From Terriglobus albidus (lineage in GTDB: Bacteria > Acidobacteriota > Terriglobia > Terriglobales > Acidobacteriaceae), in NCBI RefSeq assembly GCF_025685425.1, contig NZ_JAGTAS010000053.1, positions 124,001 to 188,000 on the forward strand: a stretch of DNA of 64,000 bases, written 5' to 3'. The position numbers and the translations under genes were made by a program. Under the pieces are notes generated by a model. That model saw only the letters and a program-made list of their open reading frames with translations, ran no database searches and was not told where the DNA came from. Positions 1-9,132 of this stretch are shown piece after piece. Positions within the stretch are counted from its first letter, which is position 1. Each line of letters opens with the position of its first letter.

Positions 1-2675
1 AAGCTATCCATGGCGCCGGCTTTGAGCAATGACTCCAGTACGCGCTTGTTCATCAAGCGCAAGTCGACCTTCTCACAGAACTCCCAGATCGTGGAGAAGC
101 CCGGCTTCCCTTCCGCCTGCAATGCAGTACGCGCCTGCTGAATGGATTCGATGGCATTGCCGCCGACGTTCTTGATTGCAGCCAGACCAAAACGGATCGC
201 GTCACCGGTCGGTGTGAAGTTCGCCGCAGAGATCTGCACATCCGGCGGCAGCACCGTGATTCCCATTTCACGGCACTCCTGGATGTACTTCACCACGTTC
301 TCCGGCTTGGAGGTTTCCGAGGTCAGAAGCGCAGCCATGAACTCGACCGGATAGTGCGTCTTTAGATAAGCCGTGTGATAGGCCAGCAGGGCATATGCAG
401 CCGAGTGCGACTTATTGAAGCCATATCCGGCGAACTGCTCCATCAGGTCGAAGAGCTGACCTGCCTTATCCTTATTGAACTTCCGCTCCACAGCACCGGT
501 CATGAAGATGCTGCGCTGCTTCGCCATTTCAGCCGGGTCTTTCTTACCCATGGCGCGGCGTAACAGGTCAGCGCCACCGAGCGAGTAACCGCCGATGGCC
601 GAGCTGATCTGCATCACCTGCTCCTGATAGACGATGACACCGAGCGTCTCTTTCAGGATGGGCTCAAGCTCCGGGAACATATATTCGACAGCGCGGCGTC
701 CCCACTTGCGTTCGATGAAGTCATCGATCATTCCACCCTGAATCGGACCGGGGCGGTAGAGCGCGTTGAGAGCGGTAAGGTCTTCTACGGATGTCGGCTT
801 ATAACGGCGCAATACATCGCGCATGCCGCCGGATTCAAACTGGAAGACACCGGAGGTCAATGCCCGATGGAAGACCTGTTCGTAGGTCTTTTCATCGTCG
901 AGCGGCACCTTGTCCATTTCGACTTCGACACCCCGATTGGACTTGATCAGTTTCAGACAGTCGTCGATGACGGTGAGTGTCGTCAGACCCAGAAAGTCCA
1001 TCTTGAGAAGACCCATCTTCTCGACGGCCTTCATGTCGTAGGCGGTGACGATATCGTCGTTCTTGGCGCGTGTGACGGGAACGAGTTCGGTAAGCTTGGT
1101 CGGCGCGATCACGACACCGGCGGCGTGTACGCCGGCTCCGCGCACCAGGCCTTCCAGCCTCATCGCCGTATCAATCAGCTCACGGATCTTCGGATCCTCG
1201 TAGGCCTGCGCCAGCGGAGGTGAATCCTTGAGTGCCTGTTCGATGGTGATGCCGATGGTTGCCGGAATTAGCTTTGCCACACGATCGACTTCGCCGTACG
1301 GCATATCGATGGCGCGACCGACGTCTTTGATTGCGGCTTTAGCGGCCATCGTGTTGAAGGTAATGATCTGCGCTACCTGGTCGCGCCCGTACTTGCGGGT
1401 GACGTGCTCGATGACTTCGCCGCGGCGGTTCATGCAGAAGTCGATATCGATATCAGGCATGGAGATACGCTCAGGGTTCAGGAAGCGTTCAAAGAGCAGC
1501 TCATTCTGCAGCGGATCGACGTTGGTGATCTCCATGCAGTACGCAACCAGCGAACCGGCAGCGGATCCACGGCCCGGACCGACAGGAATATCGCGTTCGC
1601 GTGCGTACTTGATGAAGTCCCATACGATGAGGAAGTAGCCCGGAAATTTCATCTGCTTGATACAGTCGATCTCGCGGTTCAGGCGCTCTTCGTATTCAGC
1701 AATGGTCTTACGCAGCAGGCCACGCTCCTGCAGATGGCGGATGGCCGTTTCCTTCCGCTTCTGGAAGCCCTCGCGGCAGACCTGTTCGAAGTAGCTGTCA
1801 ATCGTATGTCCCTCGGGAACGACAAACTCCGGGAAGGGATTCTTGACCTTATTGAGCTTCACATTGCAACGTTCAACGAACTGCATTGTCCGAGTGCAGA
1901 CCTCGGGCGCATGCTTGAACAGCCGATGCATCTCTTCCGCGCTCTTGATGTAGAACTCGTTGGTATCAAAGCGGAACCGATTTGGATCGTTGATCGATCC
2001 GGCTGTTTGAACGCACAGCAGAATCTCGTGCGCACGACTGTCATCATCGGCCACGTAATGGCTGTCGTTGGTGGCGATCAACGGGATGTTGAGTTCTTTT
2101 TCTAGTTTGAAGAGCGCCTCGCAGACAGGCTTGTCCGGTTCGAGACCGTGGTCTTGGATCTCAAGGAAGAAGTTTCCCTTCCCAAACATCTCCTCAAACA
2201 TGCCGGCAGTGCGCTTGGCCTCTTCGTACTTACCGGCCATCAGATGCTGGTTCAACTCACCGGCAAGACATCCGGAGAAAGCAATCAGACCCTCGGTATG
2301 TTTCGACAGAAACTCCTTGCTGACGCGCGGCTTGCGATAGAAGCCGTGCAGAGCTGCTTCGCTGGTAAGGCGGACGAGGTTTCTGTAACCCTCTTCGTTT
2401 TCGGCGATCACGAGAAAGTGGTTGTAGCCATCAGCGAGTTCACGATGATCCGCAGTCTTCGACAGATAGAGCTCACAGCCGATGATGGGCTTGATGCCCT
2501 TCTTCTCCATGGCGGCCGCGAAGTGCACTGCGCCATAGATATTGCCATGGTCGGTCATGGCGGCGGCCTTCTGCCCTAGTTTGGCCAGATGTGAGGCCAG
2601 TTTATCGACGTCACAGGCGCCGTCCAGAAGCGAGTAGTCGGTGTGCAGGTGAAGATGGGTGAACTCGGCTGCCAT
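1..2675 (-). CDS. dnaE: DNA polymerase III subunit alpha, N-terminal ~890 residues (3' end outside window)
   Basis: Catalytic subunit of the replicative DNA polymerase. Read on the minus strand, the frame stays open from ATG at 2675 to the window edge, so the C-terminal part (end of the fingers/HhH, OB fold and tail, roughly 280 residues in the family) is missing. The protein opens with a PHP domain (HLHLHTDYSLLDG from about residue 6). The polymerase motif PDIDIDF (about 1438-1458, near residue 406) carries two catalytic aspartates, and KMGLLKMDFLGL supplies the third acidic region. The last visible residues, LMNKRVLESLLKAGAMD, match the conserved helix-hairpin-helix area of DnaE. There is no close neighbour upstream; a 488-bp gap with repeats precedes the next gene. 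Identification is secure. Confidence 0.96.
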   Translation of the reverse strand, partial: MAAEFTHLHLHTDYSLLDGACDVDKLASHLAKLGQKAAAMTDHGNIYGAVHFAAAMEKKGIKPIIGCELYLSKTADHRELADGYNHFLVIAENEEGYRNLVRLTSEAALHGFYRKPRVSKEFLSKHTEGLIAFSGCLAGELNQHLMAGKYEEAKRTAGMFEEMFGKGNFFLEIQDHGLEPDKPVCEALFKLEKELNIPLIATNDSHYVADDDSRAHEILLCVQTAGSINDPNRFRFDTNEFYIKSAEEMHRLFKHAPEVCTRTMQFVERCNVKLNKVKNPFPEFVVPEGHTIDSYFEQVCREGFQKRKETAIRHLQERGLLRKTIAEYEERLNREIDCIKQMKFPGYFLIVWDFIKYARERDIPVGPGRGSAAGSLVAYCMEITNVDPLQNELLFERFLNPERISMPDIDIDFCMNRRGEVIEHVTRKYGRDQVAQIITFNTMAAKAAIKDVGRAIDMPYGEVDRVAKLIPATIGITIEQALKDSPPLAQAYEDPKIRELIDTAMRLEGLVRGAGVHAAGVVIAPTKLTELVPVTRAKNDDIVTAYDMKAVEKMGLLKMDFLGLTTLTVIDDCLKLIKSNRGVEVEMDKVPLDDEKTYEQVFHRALTSGVFQFESGGMRDVLRRYKPTSVEDLTALNALYRPGPIQGGMIDDFIERKWGRRAVEYMFPELEPILKETLGVIVYQEQVMQISSAIGGYSLGGADLLRRAMGKKDPAEMAKQRSIFMTGAVERKFNKDKAGQLFDLMEQFAGYGFNKSHSAAYALLAYHTAYLKTHYPVEFMAALLTSETSKPENVVKYIQECREMGITVLPPDVQISAANFTPTGDAIRFGLAAIKNVGGNAIESIQQARTALQAEGKPGFSTIWEFCEKVDLRLMNKRVLESLLKAGAMDS

Positions 2676-3163
2676 GTCTTAATTTTAGTGAGCTTTGGCT
2701 GGAACCGCAGGATGTTGAAAAGGCGGTACCAAATTTGGCTCCCAGGCGAGCCAGTCGCCGGTTGCTAGTTCCTGGTTGCTAGTTGGCTTTATCGACAAGT
2801 CCGATAGAGCTCATGCACCGGCCCCATCCATTACATCGCGACGGGTCGGAGTTCGAGCGAAGCTCGAATCCGGTGGAAGCCGTGGGCTTTTAGCCCACGG
2901 GCATTGGCCTCACCAAAAAAAGGGCTTTAGTCTTAGGCCTTCTGCTAACGGACAAAGAAGGCCCAGGGCTAAACCCCATCTATTTTTGTGCTTCAATCAG
3001 CGGGCTGAAGCCCGCTGCTCCCACCGATTTTAGATATGCCCTGAACGTCTCAGATTCATTGAACTTGTCGATACACCCTGGTTCCTGGTTGCTAGATGAC
3101 ATCGTCCAAGCTTCGGAACCTTATACCCTTCCAAAACGATAACCAGTGCCTTAGAAAGTGGAG
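2676..3163. other. Gene-free spacer with nested inverted and direct repeats
   Basis: No credible gene. The spacer holds a ~284-bp unit (2790-3073, listed separately) rich in palindromes, flanked by 14-bp direct repeats TTCCTGGTTGCTAG at 2769-2782 and 3082-3095. Short hairpins include the arms GTGGGCT/AGCCCAC near 2881-2900 and AGCGGGCT/AGCCCGCT near 2999-3016. The AGCGGGCTGAAGCCCGCT hairpin resembles palindromes dispersed in acidobacterial genomes; that comparison is from memory. Confidence 0.6.
2790..3073. repeat. 284-bp palindrome-rich element with 11-bp perfect terminal inverted repeats
   Basis: The left end TATCGACAAGT (2790-2800) is the exact reverse complement of the right end ACTTGTCGATA (3063-3073). 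Between them lie several hairpins and no reading frame with gene character. Outside the ends are direct copies of TTCCTGGTTGCTAG. The arrangement resembles a small non-autonomous mobile or REP-cluster element. No second copy was seen in this window, so mobility is inference. Confidence 0.45.
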
Positions 3164-3775
3164 TTACTGTGGCAGGAACTTTGACTTCGGGAAGCCCTTG
3201 CGGCGGAGCGTCCAGCAGTACTGCGCTTCATTGAACTCGAAGAGCGCTTCACGCCACCAGCCGTATTCGGCAGGCTTGGCCGAACCGTCCGTCTTCCATG
3301 CCAACGGGAAGTGTGACAGGATCATGCCCGCGCGCGGCAGATGGCTCTTTGAGCTGACCACCTCCGCCGAGTGCCAGCCGTGCTGCTGCATGATCTCATT
3401 CGAGTAGTAGATGTTCTGAACCGTATTCTGAGCCTTGTTCTCTTCAATGACGGCAGATTCCGGAACGCCTTGCTGCTCCGCATAAACAGCCATTGAGTGG
3501 GCCTCGACGAACTTGTTGTGCGCGGCTCCTCCGGTCATGATGATGACCGGAGCGACGCCTGCCTTCCATTGCCTGACGCCTTCGAGCACACGTTCTCTCT
3601 GCTCCGGTGAAGGTGTTCCATCGTCCTTCGAAGGCGTGCCGAGCACAACGATAGCGTCAAACTTGGCTTGCTGCGTGTTGGAGTTTGGCAAAGTCCAGTG
3701 AGCGACCTCCAGACCTCCCACGATGACGACGGCAAGTAATAACAGCACCAACCCGATCCACTTCAGCGTTCGCAT
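3164..3775 (-). CDS. DUF218 / YdcF-SanA family membrane-anchored protein
   Basis: 203 residues. One N-terminal membrane segment (residues 5-24, hydrophobic after MRTLKW) is followed by a DUF218 domain: FDAIVVLGTPSKDDG, VIIMTGGAAHNKFVEAHSMAVYAEQQGVP, IEENKAQNTVQNIYYS and VVSSKSHLPRA. These correspond to the family's VLGG, TGG, SEA, E-xxxNT-N and S-x-xHxxRA signatures. Members of this family (SanA, YdcF, ElyC) act at the inner membrane, and some affect envelope integrity, but the reaction is not established. It lies 15 bp downstream of recN on the same strand, so the two are probably cotranscribed; the functional link is unknown. Confidence 0.85.
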   Translation of the reverse strand: MRTLKWIGLVLLLLAVVIVGGLEVAHWTLPNSNTQQAKFDAIVVLGTPSKDDGTPSPEQRERVLEGVRQWKAGVAPVIIMTGGAAHNKFVEAHSMAVYAEQQGVPESAVIEENKAQNTVQNIYYSNEIMQQHGWHSAEVVSSKSHLPRAGMILSHFPLAWKTDGSAKPAEYGWWREALFEFNEAQYCWTLRRKGFPKSKFLPQ

Positions 3776-3790
3776 CAGCTCTCTCGCTTC

Positions 3791-5500
3791 TTACACAGGT
3801 TCTGCAACTTCGGCTTCGCCGATCATCTGCTCGGCATTCTTACGACTGGCTTCCGTGATCGTGGCGCCACTCAGCATGCGGGCAATTTCGTCCACGCGCT
3901 CTTCCCTGGTCGTCTCCCTTACGCCAGTGCGAGTCTTGCCTGCCTTTACCGTCTTCTCGATCACAAGGTGGGTATCGGCGAAAGCTGCAATCTGTGGCAA
4001 ATGCGTAATGCAGAGCACCTGCTGGCCTTTGCTGAGCTGCTTGAGCTTGCGTCCCACCGCTTCGGCAGCGCGTCCACCAATGCCGATATCGATCTCGTCA
4101 AAGATCAGTGTGCGCGGTAGAGGCATCTTTTTGCGCAGCTTACTCACGCCGTCCTCCACCGACACCTTCAGCGCCAGCATTACACGCGACATCTCGCCGC
4201 CGGAGGCGATCTCTGTCAATGGAGCGAGAGGCGCACCGACATTGGTCGCGATGAGAAACGAAATATTGTCCCAGCCATGTGCGGTCCACGCGCCCTCGTC
4301 TTCCTCCCACGTGACCTTTACTTCGAAGCGAACCTTCATGGCCAGGTCGTTGATCTGCTTTTCAGCGACCTTTTCCAGACGTGCGGCAGCGCTCTTGCGT
4401 TCAGCCGTCAGCCGGCCTGCCGCGAGGCGATATTCCAATGCTGCGGCCTCCAACTGCTTCCGTATCTGCTTGACGAGCTCATCCCGGTTTTCAATCTCAC
4501 CCAACTTGCGGGTAACTTCCTCCCCGTGTGCGATGACTTCGGCCAGCGTGCGACCGTACTTACGTTTCAGCCGATCGAGCAAAGCGAGACGGTCTTCAAT
4601 CTCCTCCAGACGCTGCGGAGACGCATTGATCCCATCGGCATAATCCCGTACCAAAGCTCCTACATCTTCGACGGATGCCTTAGCGCCAGCGAGCTGCTGC
4701 ACCGAATCGGCGAACCTGACATCGAACCGCGCGAGTTCCTCAACCTGGCGAAGCGCCGCTCCGAGCTTGGAAGCAGCGGCCCCTTCTCCCTCGTACAGCA
4801 GATCAAGAGCGGTCATGGCGCAGGAGTAAAGCTTTTCCGAATTTGCCAGAACACGCTTTTCGGTCTCGAGAGCGGTGTCCTCGTCAGGGCTGGTGAGACC
4901 GGCGTCCTCGATCTCTTTCGCCTGAAAACTCCAAAGGTCGGCCGATCGCAGGCGGTCCTGCTCATCTCCTTCCAGCTCGCGAAGGCGCGAACTGGCCTCA
5001 TTCCATGTCGCATAAGCAGCGCTTACGTCAGAGAATACGGACCCTCCCTCACCTAGATATCGGTCCAGAAGCCCGCGTTGCTGTGCCTGGTCGAAGGCCG
5101 CCAGCGTGTCGCTCTGGGCATGGATCAGGGCGAGCTCGGGCGCAAGTTGCCGCAGTACGGCGACGGTCGCGGGCTGGTTGTTCACCCAGACGCGCCCCTT
5201 GCCGTTCAGGGCAATCTCGCGGCGAAGCAGAATCTCGTCAGATTCGATGTCGATTCCGTTTTCCTCAAGAAGCGCCTCGGCCCCGGGGGTGGCCTCAAAG
5301 ACGCAGCTCACCACGGCCTTTTCTGCCCCGTGGCGAACGACGTCACTGGACGCTTTACCGCCCATCAGCAGCGCAAGAGCATCAATCAGAATGGACTTAC
5401 CGGCGCCGGTTTCGCCGGTCAGGAGATTCAGGCCGGGACCGAATCCGGCCACGGCGTGGTCCATTACGGCATAGTTTTCGGCTCGTAATTCCAACAGCAT
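3791..5500 (-). CDS. recN: DNA repair protein RecN
   Basis: 569 residues, normal for RecN, an SMC-like ATPase of double-strand-break repair. The N-terminus reads LLELRAENYAVMDHA with Walker A GETGAGKS near residue 30. A long central coiled-coil region follows. The C-terminus has the ABC signature EIASGGEMSRVMLALK, Walker B LIFDEIDIGIGGRAAEAVG and a switch histidine in VLCITHLPQIAAFAD. The ATG at 5500 is the only sensible start. The gene diverges from the tolQ cluster (95-bp gap) and is followed by the DUF218 gene. Nothing unusual. Confidence 0.97.
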   Translation of the reverse strand: MLLELRAENYAVMDHAVAGFGPGLNLLTGETGAGKSILIDALALLMGGKASSDVVRHGAEKAVVSCVFEATPGAEALLEENGIDIESDEILLRREIALNGKGRVWVNNQPATVAVLRQLAPELALIHAQSDTLAAFDQAQQRGLLDRYLGEGGSVFSDVSAAYATWNEASSRLRELEGDEQDRLRSADLWSFQAKEIEDAGLTSPDEDTALETEKRVLANSEKLYSCAMTALDLLYEGEGAAASKLGAALRQVEELARFDVRFADSVQQLAGAKASVEDVGALVRDYADGINASPQRLEEIEDRLALLDRLKRKYGRTLAEVIAHGEEVTRKLGEIENRDELVKQIRKQLEAAALEYRLAAGRLTAERKSAAARLEKVAEKQINDLAMKVRFEVKVTWEEDEGAWTAHGWDNISFLIATNVGAPLAPLTEIASGGEMSRVMLALKVSVEDGVSKLRKKMPLPRTLIFDEIDIGIGGRAAEAVGRKLKQLSKGQQVLCITHLPQIAAFADTHLVIEKTVKAGKTRTGVRETTREERVDEIARMLSGATITEASRKNAEQMIGEAEVAEPV

Positions 5501-5595
5501 GGCAGCCTGAGCATAACAAACGCGTGCACCAAACTGGGAACCTCACCCAACTTCTGCCCATTTTGCGCGTTTACACTGGGAATAAGCATTTTGTG

Positions 5596-6396
5596 ATGAC
5601 GATGACCCACGTACATCTCCTCGCCTCTTTTCTCCTGCGGATGCAGGAGACCGCCGCCGACCAGCAGGCCGCGCCGCTTCCTCCCTCAGGGACCGGCGGT
5701 TCCGCGCTGCTCGAGATGCTCCATAACTCTGGTCCGGTCGCTCTGTGTGTGCTGGTAATACTGGCCTTCACAAGCGTCTTTTCCTGGGCCATTATCTTTG
5801 CGAAATGGTCAGGCTTTCGCCGCGCCCAGACGCAGTCGCAACGCTTCGTTCGCGCTTTCCGCAAATCTTCGCGTCTGAGCGAAATCGCCACGGTAGCAGA
5901 ACAGTTCAAACCGTCGCCTCTCGTTACTGTCTTTAACGAGATCAACGACGAATACCAGCGTCAGACTGGCGGTCGCGGACTTCCCCGGAACCCGGTGGCC
6001 CTGGAGCGTGCGGCCCAGACTGCATCCTCTGAGGCGCTGACCCGGATGGAATCGCGACTGACGTGGCTTGCGACGATCGCTGCCATCGCTCCCTTCGTCG
6101 GCCTATTCGGAACTGTAATGGGCATCATCGATGCTTTCCACGGCCTTGGCACCCAGGGTGCAGCGACGCTGCGCGCAGTGGCGCCCGGCATCTCCGAAGC
6201 TCTGATTACAACCGCTGCCGGTCTGGTTGTGGCGATTCCAGCCGTTATCGGCTACAACCAGTTCACTGCACGTCTGCGGGAGTTCGGCGCGCGCATGGAT
6301 GATTTCGCACGCGAGCTGCTCTCTGCGATCGAAAACTCAGCCATGGCTCAGCCCGCTGCTCCTCAGGTAGAAGAGCGCCGGGTACGGCAGTACTAA
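5596..6396 (+). CDS. tolQ: TolQ/ExbB/MotA-family proton channel protein
   Basis: 266 residues from ATG 5596; the reading frame extends far upstream, but that part is antisense to recN and is not coding. It is an inner-membrane proton channel that, with the TolR-like partner, energises the TonB/TolA-like protein. Visible: an N-terminal membrane helix (ALCVLVILAFTSVFSWAIIFAKW), a cytoplasmic loop, and two further helices in WLATIAAIAPFVGLFGTVMGIIDAF and ISEALITTAAGLVVAIPAVIGYNQF, both typical of MotA_ExbB. It is the first gene of tolQ-tolR-tonB-tolB-pal-cpoB. A second ATG at 5602 is an alternative start; the Shine-Dalgarno is weak for either. Assignment as TolQ rather than ExbB follows from the cluster. 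Confidence 0.92.
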   Translation: MTMTHVHLLASFLLRMQETAADQQAAPLPPSGTGGSALLEMLHNSGPVALCVLVILAFTSVFSWAIIFAKWSGFRRAQTQSQRFVRAFRKSSRLSEIATVAEQFKPSPLVTVFNEINDEYQRQTGGRGLPRNPVALERAAQTASSEALTRMESRLTWLATIAAIAPFVGLFGTVMGIIDAFHGLGTQGAATLRAVAPGISEALITTAAGLVVAIPAVIGYNQFTARLREFGARMDDFARELLSAIENSAMAQPAAPQVEERRVRQY

Positions 6397-6410
6397 AGGA
6401 GACGAGCGAT

Positions 6411-6821
6411 ATGGCCTTCTCCAACGGCGGTAGAACGCAAACCTCCCTCGCAGAGATCAACATGACACCGTTGATCGACGTCGTGCTGGTGCTGCTACTT
6501 ATCTTCATGCTGACCGCACCGGTACTACAGTCTGGAATTGATGTTGCCGTACCCAAGACCCGTTCCGTCAATCAGGTCACGGAGGAGCGCCAGGTCGTCA
6601 CGATCAACAAAGATCAGCAGGTGTTTCTGCAGGACAAGGTTGTTAATATCCATGAGCTGCCGACACTACTGCGGGCCGGCTCAGCGAACCCTGCGAAGAA
6701 GATCATTTACCTGCGAGCGGATGAACGTGTTCCCTTCGGCGCCTTCGCTTCGGTGATGGACGCCGTGAAACAGGCCGGGATAACCAACATCAGCATAGTG
6801 ACCCAGCCGATCGAGAAGTAG
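6411..6821 (+). CDS. tolR: TolR/ExbD-family biopolymer transport protein
   Basis: 136 residues with a strong ribosome site (AAAGGAGACGAGCGAT) before ATG 6411. It has a single N-terminal membrane helix in the signature EINMTPLIDVVLVLLLIFM, with the membrane aspartate at residue 23 that carries protons in TolR/ExbD. The periplasmic domain ends with IIYLRADERVPFGAFASVMDAVKQAGITNISIVTQP, the usual ExbD fold. It lies 14 bp after tolQ and 3 bp before the TonB-like gene, so translation is probably coupled. Regular member. Confidence 0.95.
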   Translation: MAFSNGGRTQTSLAEINMTPLIDVVLVLLLIFMLTAPVLQSGIDVAVPKTRSVNQVTEERQVVTINKDQQVFLQDKVVNIHELPTLLRAGSANPAKKIIYLRADERVPFGAFASVMDAVKQAGITNISIVTQPIEK

Positions 6822-6824
6822 ACC

Positions 6825-7613
6825 ATGGCGAACGATCACACATGGACAGAGCAGGACCCACTCGGTGGCAATCTCGCCGGGTCGGCGATTGTGCATGCTC
6901 TTGTTGTCGGCGGGATAGTCGCTGCGGGTTTCCTAGTCCATCGCGGATCGAGCTGGGGCGCCGCCACCGCTCAGGCGGGAGCAATTCAGGCAACGATGGT
7001 CACGGCGATTCCGTTGCCTTCAACACAGCGCTTTGACAAGGATCAGGTGCTTACCTCAGATACGCCTAGTCCCGCTCCCAAAGAGCCTACGCCGCAGACG
7101 GTTGCACCGCCGAAACCGGATGAAATTCCGATCCCGGTAAAACAGCCACAGAAACCACCGAAGATCGCCCAACAGGAGACGCCTGCCCCGCCGAAGCATC
7201 CGCAGCCGGTACAGCCACCCAAGCCGAATGTGGCGCAAACAGGTGAGACTTCAGGCATCCGGATCCAGCAGTCGACGATGCAGGTAACCAATGGAACGGC
7301 ATCGGTTGCTGTTCAGGACTCTGCATTCGGAGCCCGCTATGCTTATTACGTCAACGTTGTGAACCGCACGGTGGCGCAGAACTGGTTCACGAGAGAGGCT
7401 GATCCCGTCACCTCTGTAGGACGCAGCGTGACCATCATCTTTGACATTTTGCGGGACGGTACCCCAACCAACGTCCGCATGGGACAACGCTCGGGCTCAC
7501 CGTCGCTCGACGCTTCAGCTTTGCACGCCCTGGAACGTGTGGACGGCTTCGGGCCCTTGCCCGCAGGCGACCACATTACGGTGGAGTACACCTTTCATTA
7601 CCAGCCCCATTGA
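6825..7613 (+). CDS. TonB/TolA-like energy-transducing periplasmic protein
   Basis: 262 residues. It fills the TolA position of the Tol-Pal cluster but has TonB architecture: a short cytoplasmic N-terminus, one membrane helix (about residues 19-37), a proline/lysine/glutamine-rich rod (about 70-145: PSPAPKEPTPQTV, PPKPDEIPIPVKQPQKPPK) and a C-terminal TonB domain (about 175-262: YYVNVVNRTVAQNWF, GRSVTIIFDILRDGTPTNVRMGQRSGSPSLDASALHALERVDGFGPLP). It would couple the TolQR channel to outer-membrane partners. Whether it serves Tol-Pal only or also TonB receptors, such as the one at 41.4 kb, cannot be told from sequence. Confidence 0.88.
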   Translation: MANDHTWTEQDPLGGNLAGSAIVHALVVGGIVAAGFLVHRGSSWGAATAQAGAIQATMVTAIPLPSTQRFDKDQVLTSDTPSPAPKEPTPQTVAPPKPDEIPIPVKQPQKPPKIAQQETPAPPKHPQPVQPPKPNVAQTGETSGIRIQQSTMQVTNGTASVAVQDSAFGARYAYYVNVVNRTVAQNWFTREADPVTSVGRSVTIIFDILRDGTPTNVRMGQRSGSPSLDASALHALERVDGFGPLPAGDHITVEYTFHYQPH

Positions 7614-7656
7614 GGTTTACCGCATCAAACCGGATTAAGTTCCGTCATACCATAGG

Positions 7657-9018
7657 ATGAGAATGCAAAGTCCGTCGCGTAAGTTCAACGTTCTTCTAGC
7701 GTTCGTGGCTGCAGTGGTCACAACGGTGGTCCCCGCCCGCGCTCAGGACTGGTTCAAGACTGAGACCAGCACCGGCGTCGATAAAATTCGCATCGCCGCC
7801 GCCGATTTTAAACAGGGATCAGCCGATTCCGCTGCGCTGAAACGCACCTTCGATTCGGTCTTCTATGCCGATCTTTCCAATGCCGGCATCTTTGACCTGG
7901 TCTCGAAGAGTCTGCTGCCCCAGGCAACGCCGGGAGCACCGAGCGAGATGAACGTCCAACAGTGGTCGTCCGCTCCCGTCAGCGCCGCTATGGTGGCCTT
8001 CGGTTCTGCTACTGTGCAGTCTGGCAAGCTGGTCGTCAACGGTTGGCTCTTTGACACCAAAAACGTGCAGTATCCGCAGGTTCTGGCCAAGCAGTACAGC
8101 GAAGACGCCACCGATGACATGGCCCGCCAGATAGCGCACCGCTTCGCCGACGAGATCATCTTCCGTCTGGGCGGGGGCATTCCGGGTATCGCGGAGACTA
8201 AGATCGTTTACGTCCATCAGGCGGGCGCCACAAAAGAGATCTGGATGATGGACTATGACGGCGCGAACCAGCACCAGATCACGCATCTGGGCACGGTTTC
8301 CCTGTCTCCCCGCATCTCGCCCGACGGCACCCGTATAGCCTTCTCCTCCCTCGGCAAAGATGGCTGGGGCATCCGGATGTATTCGCTGGTTCTGGGACGC
8401 CTGGTGAACTTCCCCAGCTTTGGCGGAACCAATCTTTCACCCGCCTGGGCCTCGACCGGCAACAGCCTCGCTTTTTCGAGTTCACGCACTGGTGACCCGG
8501 AGATCTGGGCCACGGACGCCAATGGCAACGGAGCGCATCGCTTGACCTCTTTCCGCGGTCCTGATGTCTCCCCCGTATGGAATCCCCGGACAAACGCACA
8601 GATCGCCTGGATCAGCGGTCGCAGCGGCCTTCCGCAGGTCTACATCATGGACGCCGACGGAGCCGGCGTGACCCGTCTGACCGACACCGGGTACGCGACC
8701 TCTCCGTCATGGTCGCCGAACGGGCAATTCCTTACCTTTGCCTGGAACCGGAAATACGGCCCCGGTGCTCCAGGAGGACAGGACATTTATGTGCAGGAGG
8801 TCTCACCTGGGGCCGGCGGTTCTTATCGCTGGGTTCAAGTGACGCATGATAGTGGGCGCTGCGACTTCCCGTCGTGGTCCCCTGATGGACGCCATATCGT
8901 TTATGCCAGTACAGCCAGCGGCAAAATGGAGATCTGGAGCATGCTGGCTGACGGCACACAGAAACGTCGCCTGACTACAAACGGCGGCAATGACATGCCA
9001 AACTGGAGTTGGAAATAG
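7657..9018 (+). CDS. tolB: Tol-Pal system beta-propeller protein TolB
   Basis: 453 residues with a Sec signal peptide (residues 1-29, ending PARAQ). The TolB N-terminal domain (about 35-180, IRIAAADFKQGSADSAALKRTFDSVFYADLSNAGIFDLVS) is followed by a six-bladed WD40-like propeller built from PD40 repeats: QITHLGTVSLSPRISPDGTRIAFSS, NLSPAWASTGNSLAFSS, DVSPVWNP, SPSWSPNGQFLTFAW, DFPSWSPDGRHIVYAS and MPNWSWK. It is periplasmic and binds Pal. Start ATG 7657 has TAGGATG context; ATG 7663 is also possible. Third periplasmic component of the cluster, full length. Confidence 0.95.
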   Translation: MRMQSPSRKFNVLLAFVAAVVTTVVPARAQDWFKTETSTGVDKIRIAAADFKQGSADSAALKRTFDSVFYADLSNAGIFDLVSKSLLPQATPGAPSEMNVQQWSSAPVSAAMVAFGSATVQSGKLVVNGWLFDTKNVQYPQVLAKQYSEDATDDMARQIAHRFADEIIFRLGGGIPGIAETKIVYVHQAGATKEIWMMDYDGANQHQITHLGTVSLSPRISPDGTRIAFSSLGKDGWGIRMYSLVLGRLVNFPSFGGTNLSPAWASTGNSLAFSSSRTGDPEIWATDANGNGAHRLTSFRGPDVSPVWNPRTNAQIAWISGRSGLPQVYIMDADGAGVTRLTDTGYATSPSWSPNGQFLTFAWNRKYGPGAPGGQDIYVQEVSPGAGGSYRWVQVTHDSGRCDFPSWSPDGRHIVYASTASGKMEIWSMLADGTQKRRLTTNGGNDMPNWSWK

Positions 9019-9132
9019 CCTCGTTGGCACCTGTATTTCTATTTACTTTGCAGCAACTTACCAACAGTTTTGAATCAAAAAAGTAGGACCCGGCCGTTTG
9101 AGAACGCGCCGAGGCAGGAGGAAAGATTTCCG

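Noticed and set aside
867-2579. Several long plus-strand frames opposite dnaE
   Set aside because: Antisense shadows of the conserved DnaE reading frame; no recognisable motifs.
5005-5595. N-terminal extension of the TolQ frame
   Set aside because: Arg-rich sequence antisense to recN; TolQ homology begins after ATG 5596.
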